A stretch of DNA of 9,864 nucleotides from CAZLLV01 sp964560325 (lineage in GTDB: Bacteria; Acidobacteriota; Thermoanaerobaculia; Multivoradales; DATKCC01). Under the pieces are notes generated by a model. That model had not been told where the DNA came from, did no database searches, and saw only the letters and a list, made by a program, of their open reading frames with translations. Made by a program: the position numbers and the translations under genes. Shown one piece after another: positions 6,201 through 9,864 of this stretch. Position 1 is the first letter of the stretch, and the number at the start of each line of letters is the position of its first letter. Location: NCBI GenBank assembly GCA_964560325.1, contig CAZLLV010000077.1:1-9864 (forward strand), written 5' to 3'.

Positions 6201-6756
6201 CTGCTCGCACACGATCGACGAGGTGCTCGCCGAAGAGGTCGAGGGCGGGGTGACGCTGGGCGGGCTGGTCACGCGGCTGCGGCAGTCGAAGATCAAGACC
6301 GGGATGAACCAGGGGCGGATGATGGCGCGCTTCGTCCTGGAGGATCTGCACGGGCGGATCCCGGTGACGCTGTTCGCCAACCAGACCGAGCAGTTCGGGC
6401 ACCTGCTGGAGGACGAGGCGGTGGTGATCGTCCAGGGCGAGGTGCGCGAGCGGGGGAGCGAGAAGGAGCTGGCGGTCTCGGACATGACGTCGCTCGAGCG
6501 GGCGCAGGGGCCGCCGACGCTCCAGGTGACGATCGGGCCGGCGGCGCCGCCGAAGGCGATCCGCAAGCTGCGGGAGCTGATCCTGGAGCACCCGGGCAAG
6601 AGCCGGGTGCTGCTGGTGGTGCCGAACGGCGACGGGAGCGCGACCGTGGCGCTGAAGCTGACGTTCGACGAGTCGCGGGTGGGGGAGATCGAGGGGTTGC
6701 TGGGGGCGGGGTGTGTGCGGGCGGTCAGCGGCCGGGTGGCGTCGTCGGCGGCGTAG
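3286..6756 (+). CDS. dnaE: DNA polymerase III subunit alpha
   Basis: Catalytic subunit of the replicative DNA polymerase III holoenzyme. It is 1156 residues long, normal for DnaE. Seen in order: an N-terminal PHP domain starting VHLHLHSQFSLLDG; GPGRGSAAGS (367-376); the palm motif PDIDIDF with acidic residues D409, D411 and D413; the third catalytic Asp at D564 in KMDFLGLRTLTVI; a GYGFNKSHS segment; a helix-hairpin-helix FGLGAVKGIGEG (from 831); an internal clamp-binding motif QASLFG (918-923); and an OB-fold from about 989. All nine expected PHP metal ligands are present: H8, H10, D17, H42, E67, H88, C138, D206 and H208. In families where these are kept the PHP domain can act as a 3'-5' proofreading exonuclease, so this may be self-proofreading. 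ATG 3286 is supported by GAGAGA five bases upstream and by the conserved N-terminus starting at once. It ends with TAG and has near-exclusive G/C third bases. The identity is not in doubt. Confidence 0.98.
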   Translation: MSDFVHLHLHSQFSLLDGANRLDDVIAAAVEAEMPAMALTDHGNMFGAIEFYQKARKAGIKPILGVEAYITPKRMTDRELAKDGDNNHLVLLAENATGYKNLLKLTSKAYLEGFYYKPRIDHDLLREHSEGLIGLSACLKGEVNQRILQNRAEDADRKVRDYLDVFGPGNFFLEVQDHGIPEQSQANEVLRSIARRHDVPLVATNDCHYLRKDDAEAHDVLLCIGTQRRLDDPDRLRYASQEFYLKGAEEMRKLFPKDPQALENTLAIAERCDVEIDTGTFHLPEFPMPAGETVASYFGKVAREGLERRLHQLKKQGARGLARHGEEIYRQRLETEIGIIERMGFPGYFLVVWDFIRYAKDRGIPVGPGRGSAAGSLVSYCLQITDIDPLEYDLLFERFLNPDRISMPDIDIDFCMRRRGEVIHYVAEKYGRDHVAQIITFGTLAAKAVIRDVGRVLGLPYAKVDAIAKLVPDMTPTLEAAEDQQPKLVEEGKNDPEVGKILRIGKRLQGLTRHASVHAAGVVITPQPIDELVPLYKVKKGDEETVTTQWDKDVVEDLGLLKMDFLGLRTLTVIDDTLRALEQQGTPLDLDAVPLDDEATYALFCEGRTNGIFQFESRGMKDLLRRAQPSKFEDLAAFNALYRPGALSVGMVEEYIQRKQGKKRVSYILPQTQALLEETYGIIVYQEQVMLLAVEVAGFTMAQADVLRKAMGKKKAEVMEEQKELFLDGAEGRGVDRKKAAALWDYIEPFAGYGFNKSHSVAYAMLAYKTAYLKEHYAVAFMAAMLNSELGSSDSVAKYIRECQAMGIEVLPPDVNESQWWFIVVGDSIRFGLGAVKGIGEGAVEAVLAARREAGRFESLAHLATEVDLKQLNHKVFESLIKAGCFDSLGANRAALWGSLDPTLGWALQRQRDQEAGQASLFGGAQAAELEPTPDDRPEWPDRERLSYEKETLGFYITGNPLSEHEAELERLCSHTIDEVLAEEVEGGVTLGGLVTRLRQSKIKTGMNQGRMMARFVLEDLHGRIPVTLFANQTEQFGHLLEDEAVVIVQGEVRERGSEKELAVSDMTSLERAQGPPTLQVTIGPAAPPKAIRKLRELILEHPGKSRVLLVVPNGDGSATVALKLTFDESRVGEIEGLLGAGCVRAVSGRVASSAA

Positions 6757-6758
6757 GC

Positions 6759-6785
6759 GGGGGTGGCACGGGGGCGGGCGGAGGG
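6759..6785 (+). other. G-quadruplex motif just after the dnaE stop
   Basis: Four G-runs (6759-6763, 6770-6774, 6776-6778, 6783-6785) are separated by loops TGGCAC, C and CGGA, fitting the G3+N1-7 rule on the plus strand and in the dnaE mRNA tail. The motif overlaps the left arm of the inverted repeat starting at 6776, so the two structures would exclude each other. Such motifs are common by chance at this GC content. Confidence 0.35.
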
Positions 6786-6932
6786 CTCCCGGTCCGGGGG
6801 ACGGCGAGCGCTGTCGGACTCCTCGTAGGCATCAGCGCTCACCTCGTCACGGTCCGCGCTCGGCCGGCGTGCACTCCTACGGTTCGTGGCTCGCGCGGCC
6901 CGTGGCGCCCCCGGCCCGGGAGCCCTCCGCCC
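6776..6932. repeat. Long inverted repeat between convergent genes (25-base arms, one mismatch)
   Basis: Arm 6776-6800 is the reverse complement of arm 6908-6932 at 24 of 25 positions; the mismatch is T6793 against C6915. The enclosed 107 bases contain a second perfect hairpin, GAGCGCTG (6806-6813) with CAGCGCTC (6833-6840). The element fills most of the 207-base gap between the stops of dnaE and the glycoside hydrolase. It may act as a two-way transcription barrier, or be a small non-autonomous mobile element or a structured RNA. No target duplication is visible and no T-tract marks an ordinary terminator. Confidence 0.6.
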
Positions 6933-6963
6933 TTCTGGGCTGGCTACCCCGAGCTGTCGCCAT

Positions 6964-8049
6964 TCACGAGGGCTCACGCAAGAGTGACCTGACGACGGCC
7001 TTCGGTGTGCCGTCCTCCCGATAGATGCCGCGGCTCTCGCCGCCACCGTCTTGGAGCTTGTAGAGGAAGGCGAGGGTCTCTTCCGGGTCGGGGCCGCAGT
7101 AGGCGGAGTGGTCGATGCCTTGCCACGGGCCTTCGATCTCGGCGAGGAGGTTCTCGATCTTCTCGGCCTGGCCTTCTTCGCCGACCTCGTCGCTCGGCCA
7201 GCCGAGCTCGGTGATCCAGACCGGCTTGTCGCGGAGGCTCGGGGCGCGGGCGGCGAGGGTCCGGAGGTGCTGGCGGAGGCGGTCCCAGACCTCGGCGCTC
7301 GACTCGTCGCCGCGGGCGTTGGCGTGGAGCGACACGACGTCGAGGAAATCGGACGGACGGCCGTCCGGGAGCCGGGACTCCTCGAGGTGTCGTAGCAGGG
7401 CAACGGTCGCCGGACGCGGATCGCTGCCGAGCGCGGGGGCGACGATCGTCGCCCCGGGGTCGTGCTCGCGCACCGCGACGGCGGCGGCGCGCAGGTACTC
7501 GGCGTAGGTCGGATGCTCGCCGAGCGGCCGGTCCCAGCCGACGCCGATGCCCTCGTCCCGCCGGTCGGGCTCGTTCCAGACCTCGTAGGCGTCGATCTCG
7601 CCCCGGTAGCGCTGGGCGACGCGGGCGACGTACTCGCTCCAGCGGGCGATCTCCTCCGGCGGCCGCGTACCGCGCTCGTTGCTGCCCGCCCACTCGGGCG
7701 CGGTCGAGAGCACCGCCAGCACCCGGTGCCCGGCCCGGTGGTGCGGCCGGACCAGCGCGTCCGCACTGTCCCATCGCCAGGTGTCGCGCGCCGGGTTCAC
7801 CTCGCGCCAGGGGATCGTCGCCCGAACCCACGGGAGCCCGGCTTCGGAGACCAGCTCCGGGTCGCCCGCCCCCTGGTCGTTGACGCCGAGCACCACCCGC
7901 GTCGGCCCGCACGTGGTCTCACGGGCGATCTGGCCGGGGGTGCGCTCGGTTCGGCCCGGCTCCTCCGGCGCCTCGCGCGCACAGGTCGCGGCGATCAGAA
8001 AGAGGGCGACGAGCGTCAGGATCGGCGGCAGACCGGAGCGGCGGAGCAT
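6964..8049 (-). CDS. Exported clan GH-A glycoside hydrolase-like protein
   Basis: Likely cleaves a beta-linked glycan by the retaining mechanism, outside the cytoplasm. Seen: 361 residues with a basic start MLRRSG, a hydrophobic segment (about 7-22) and Cys23. AATC is a poor lipobox because of T at -1, so either a lipoprotein or a signal peptidase I substrate is possible. The TIM-barrel features are RATIPWREVNP (76-86), the acid/base motif YEVWNEPD with E160, SLHAN (240-244) and the nucleophile motif WITELGWPS with E281. The spacing of the two glutamates and their motifs fits clan GH-A (GH5/GH39-like), but I cannot assign a family or substrate. The ATG at 8049 is chosen because it opens the signal segment; no ribosome site is apparent. 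The gene is convergent with dnaE and divergent from the nucleotidyltransferase gene 71 bases away, so it is probably a single transcription unit. Fold and export are well supported; substrate is unknown. Confidence 0.8.
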   Translation of the reverse strand: MLRRSGLPPILTLVALFLIAATCAREAPEEPGRTERTPGQIARETTCGPTRVVLGVNDQGAGDPELVSEAGLPWVRATIPWREVNPARDTWRWDSADALVRPHHRAGHRVLAVLSTAPEWAGSNERGTRPPEEIARWSEYVARVAQRYRGEIDAYEVWNEPDRRDEGIGVGWDRPLGEHPTYAEYLRAAAVAVREHDPGATIVAPALGSDPRPATVALLRHLEESRLPDGRPSDFLDVVSLHANARGDESSAEVWDRLRQHLRTLAARAPSLRDKPVWITELGWPSDEVGEEGQAEKIENLLAEIEGPWQGIDHSAYCGPDPEETLAFLYKLQDGGGESRGIYREDGTPKAVVRSLLREPS

Positions 8050-8106
8050 GCCGCGAGGCCGTGCAAGACCATCGCCATCTGCCGGGCGTGCGGATCGGCC
8101 GGCCGG

Positions 8107-8112
8107 TAGAAT
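8107..8112 (+). promoter_or_regulatory. -10 box TAGAAT placed for a leaderless transcript
   Basis: TAGAAT matches five of six bases of TATAAT and ends eight bases before the ATG at 8121. Transcription starting about seven bases downstream would begin at or next to the start codon. No Shine-Dalgarno sequence is present, which agrees with leaderless translation. No recognisable -35 hexamer lies at 8084-8089. The box is seen; its use is inferred. Confidence 0.45.
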
Positions 8113-8120
8113 GCCTCCCG

Positions 8121-9864
8121 ATGGAGATCCTCGCCACCCACCTCGGGGCCGACTTCGACGCCTTCGGCTCGGTCGTCCTCGCGCGCAAGCTCCACCCGGA
8201 GGCCCGCATCTTCTTCCCCGGCTCGAAGGAGGAGTCGGTGCGGCGGATGCTCGACGGGCCGCTCGGCGAGGTGCTCGACGTGCCGGAGGTGAAGGCGAAG
8301 GCGGTCGACCCGGCGAGGATCACGCGCCTCGTCCTCTGCGACGTGGTGCAGCGGGGGCGGATCGGCGTGGTGGCGGAGTGGCTCGACGCCAACCCGGAGA
8401 TCGAGGTGCTCGCCTACGACCACCACGACCCGACGGACGACGACGTGGCGGCGAGCGGGGGCGCGATCGACGCCGAGGCGGGCTCGACCGCGACGATCCT
8501 CGCCGAGATCTTCCGGCAGCGCGAGATCGACCTGACGCCGACCGAGTCGACCCTGCTCCTCCTCGGCCTCTACGAGGACACCGGCTCGCTCACCTACGCC
8601 AACACCGGCCCGCGCGAGCTCCTCGCCGCCGCCTGGCTGGTCGAGCGCGGCGGCGACCTGGGCGCCGTGCGTCGCTACGCCGTCCAGCGCCTCGACCCGG
8701 GGCGCCTCGACATCCTGCACCGGATGACCGACGCGCTCTCGATGCACCGCCTCCGGGGGCACCGGGTCGGGCTCGTCGACCTCGAGCTGGGGGAGTTCGT
8801 CGACGAGCTCGCGCCGCTCGTCAACCGCTGCCTCGAGATCTTCGAGCTGCCGCTCCTCTTCGCCGTCTTCGGCGAGGGCGACCGGGTGACGCTGATCGCA
8901 CGCGGCGACGTGCCCGGCGTCCACCTCGGCCGGCTGATGGAGGCGTTCGCCGGCGGCGGCGGGCACCCGACGGCGGCCTCGGCGCGGCTCAAGGGGACGA
9001 CCCCGCTCGAGACCCGGGAGCGGCTGCTCGGATTCCTGGCCGAGGCGCTGCCGCCCGCGGTACGCGCCGCCGACCTGATGGTGACCGGCTTCTCCACCCT
9101 GCGCGCCGGCACCACGGTCGCCGAGGCGAAGACGGCGCTGGTGGAGCGGCGGATCAACGCGGCGCCGGTGGTGCGGGAGGGCGAGTCCGGCCCGCGGGTG
9201 CTCGGCGTCGTCACCCGGCAGACGCTCGACGGCGCCCTCCAGCACGGATTCGGCGACCGGCGGGTCGAGACGGTAGCCGACCGCGACCTCGAGTGGGTGA
9301 CGCCGGAGACGGCGGTCGAGGAGGTGGGGGAGTGCTTCCTGCGCCGCCACCCGCGGCTGATCCTGGTCGGAGAGGAGCGGGAGGGGGCGTCCGGGCCGGA
9401 TCGCCGCGAGCTGGTCGGGCTGATCACCCGCATGCAGCTGCTGCGGCACCTCCACGGCCGCCTGCGGGAGGCCGGCACCGGCGTCGAGCGGCGGATGGAG
9501 CACCTGCCGGAGGAGCGCGCCCCGGCCGGCGGCATCCTGCGCGACCGCCTCGCCCCGGCGCTCGCCGGCCAGGTGGAGGCGGTCGTCACGGTCTCGAAGC
9601 GCCACGGAATCCCTGTCTACCTGGTCGGCGGCATCGTCCGCGACCTTCTCCTCGACCGGGAGAACCGCGACCTCGACCTGGTGGTCGAGGGGGACGGGCC
9701 GGCGTTCGCGCGCCGGCTCGCCGAGCGCCTCGGCGGCCGGGTGCGGGTCCACGAGGCGTTCATGACCGCGGGGGTGGTCGACCCGGAGGAGCGGCACGTC
9801 GACGTCGCCTCGGCGCGCAGCGAGTTCTACCGCGCGCCGGCGGCCCTGCCCGAGGTCCAGATGT
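8121..9864 (+). CDS. DHH-CBS-CBS-tRNA nucleotidyltransferase/poly(A) polymerase fusion, N-terminal 581 residues (3' end outside window)
   Basis: Multidomain RNA-end enzyme. Seen: a DHH phosphoesterase domain with THLGADFDAFGS (H7, D11, D13), D74 in LCDVVQ, DHH at 100-102 and D153 in DTGSLTY; a DHHA1 motif GGGGHPTAAS (278-287); two CBS repeats (about 315-470) that may sense adenine nucleotides; then the start of a class II nucleotidyltransferase with VGGIVRD (502-508) and the catalytic DLDLVVEGD, metal ligands D517 and D519. The RNA-binding C-terminal half is cut by the window edge. Known: this fusion occurs in several phyla as an A-adding or CCA-adding tRNA enzyme, or as a poly(A) polymerase; which one cannot be told without the B/A-type recognition motifs further on. 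The DHH part suggests a linked nano-RNase or nucleotide phosphodiesterase activity. ATG 8121 fits the immediate start of DHH motif I. The gene is divergent from the glycoside hydrolase. All visible catalytic residues are intact. Confidence 0.92.
   Translation, partial: MEILATHLGADFDAFGSVVLARKLHPEARIFFPGSKEESVRRMLDGPLGEVLDVPEVKAKAVDPARITRLVLCDVVQRGRIGVVAEWLDANPEIEVLAYDHHDPTDDDVAASGGAIDAEAGSTATILAEIFRQREIDLTPTESTLLLLGLYEDTGSLTYANTGPRELLAAAWLVERGGDLGAVRRYAVQRLDPGRLDILHRMTDALSMHRLRGHRVGLVDLELGEFVDELAPLVNRCLEIFELPLLFAVFGEGDRVTLIARGDVPGVHLGRLMEAFAGGGGHPTAASARLKGTTPLETRERLLGFLAEALPPAVRAADLMVTGFSTLRAGTTVAEAKTALVERRINAAPVVREGESGPRVLGVVTRQTLDGALQHGFGDRRVETVADRDLEWVTPETAVEEVGECFLRRHPRLILVGEEREGASGPDRRELVGLITRMQLLRHLHGRLREAGTGVERRMEHLPEERAPAGGILRDRLAPALAGQVEAVVTVSKRHGIPVYLVGGIVRDLLLDRENRDLDLVVEGDGPAFARRLAERLGGRVRVHEAFMTAGVVDPEERHVDVASARSEFYRAPAALPEVQM

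Noticed and set aside
3163..6591. Open frame of 1142 codons on the minus strand, antisense to dnaE
   Set aside because: It is almost wholly opposite dnaE and is rich in Leu, Arg, Val, Asp and Glu with no domain motifs. High GC at third codon positions removes stops from this antisense frame, so it is a shadow of dnaE.
3696..6992. Open frame of 1098 codons on the plus strand, overlapping dnaE in another frame
   Set aside because: Composition is dominated by Arg, Gly, Pro and Ala, there are no motifs, and it tracks the dnaE codon pattern.
8016..9797. Open frame of 593 codons on the minus strand opposite the nucleotidyltransferase gene
   Set aside because: The plus frame encodes clear DHH, CBS and nucleotidyltransferase motifs. 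The antisense frame has none and is explained by GC bias.
1..9864. CRISPR array, tRNA, rRNA or complete insertion sequence
   Set aside because: No regularly spaced direct repeats, no cloverleaf or rRNA-like sequence and no transposase frame were seen on either strand.

Overview
This is a strongly GC-rich bacterial window with five protein genes. Three are complete and two run off the edges. The long coding frames, almost all-G/C third codon positions and sparse Shine-Dalgarno signals fit a high-GC soil-type bacterium. A spacer repeat of the GCTTCGCTCAGAATGAC type, the fused DHH-CBS-nucleotidyltransferase and the style of DnaE suggest Acidobacteriota or a deltaproteobacterial-type lineage such as Myxococcota. 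That placement is a guess from gene style, not a measurement.

Left (1-1378, minus strand): the first 459 residues of a large protein that joins a Cap4-like PD-(D/E)xK nuclease domain to a STAND-type P-loop NTPase. This is the architecture of anti-phage NTPases whose C-terminus senses an invader, but that part lies outside the window. Its codon use is visibly less G/C-locked than that of its neighbours. This is the best candidate here for an undescribed defence system.

Spacer (1379-1930): no convincing gene, but a cluster of dispersed-repeat-like and palindromic sequences, including a 254-bp long-arm inverted repeat. It looks like the border between an accessory segment and core genes.

Centre (1931-6756, plus strand): an FAD/NAD(P)-dependent oxidoreductase of the family that is elsewhere fused to the N-terminus of SelD, followed by dnaE, the replicative DNA polymerase III alpha subunit. 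All nine expected PHP-domain metal ligands are present in this DnaE. The 131-bp gap before dnaE holds a perfect 16-bp palindrome and a second 10-bp palindrome that may be regulatory.

Right (6757-9864): dnaE converges on a minus-strand gene for an exported clan GH-A glycoside hydrolase. Between the two lie a G-quadruplex motif and a 25-bp inverted repeat with one mismatch. Divergent from the hydrolase is a fused DHH-CBS-CBS-tRNA nucleotidyltransferase/poly(A) polymerase gene, cut by the right edge, with a -10 box placed for a leaderless transcript. DnaE and the nucleotidyltransferase are housekeeping information-processing genes. The oxidoreductase and hydrolase are not obviously linked to them by pathway.
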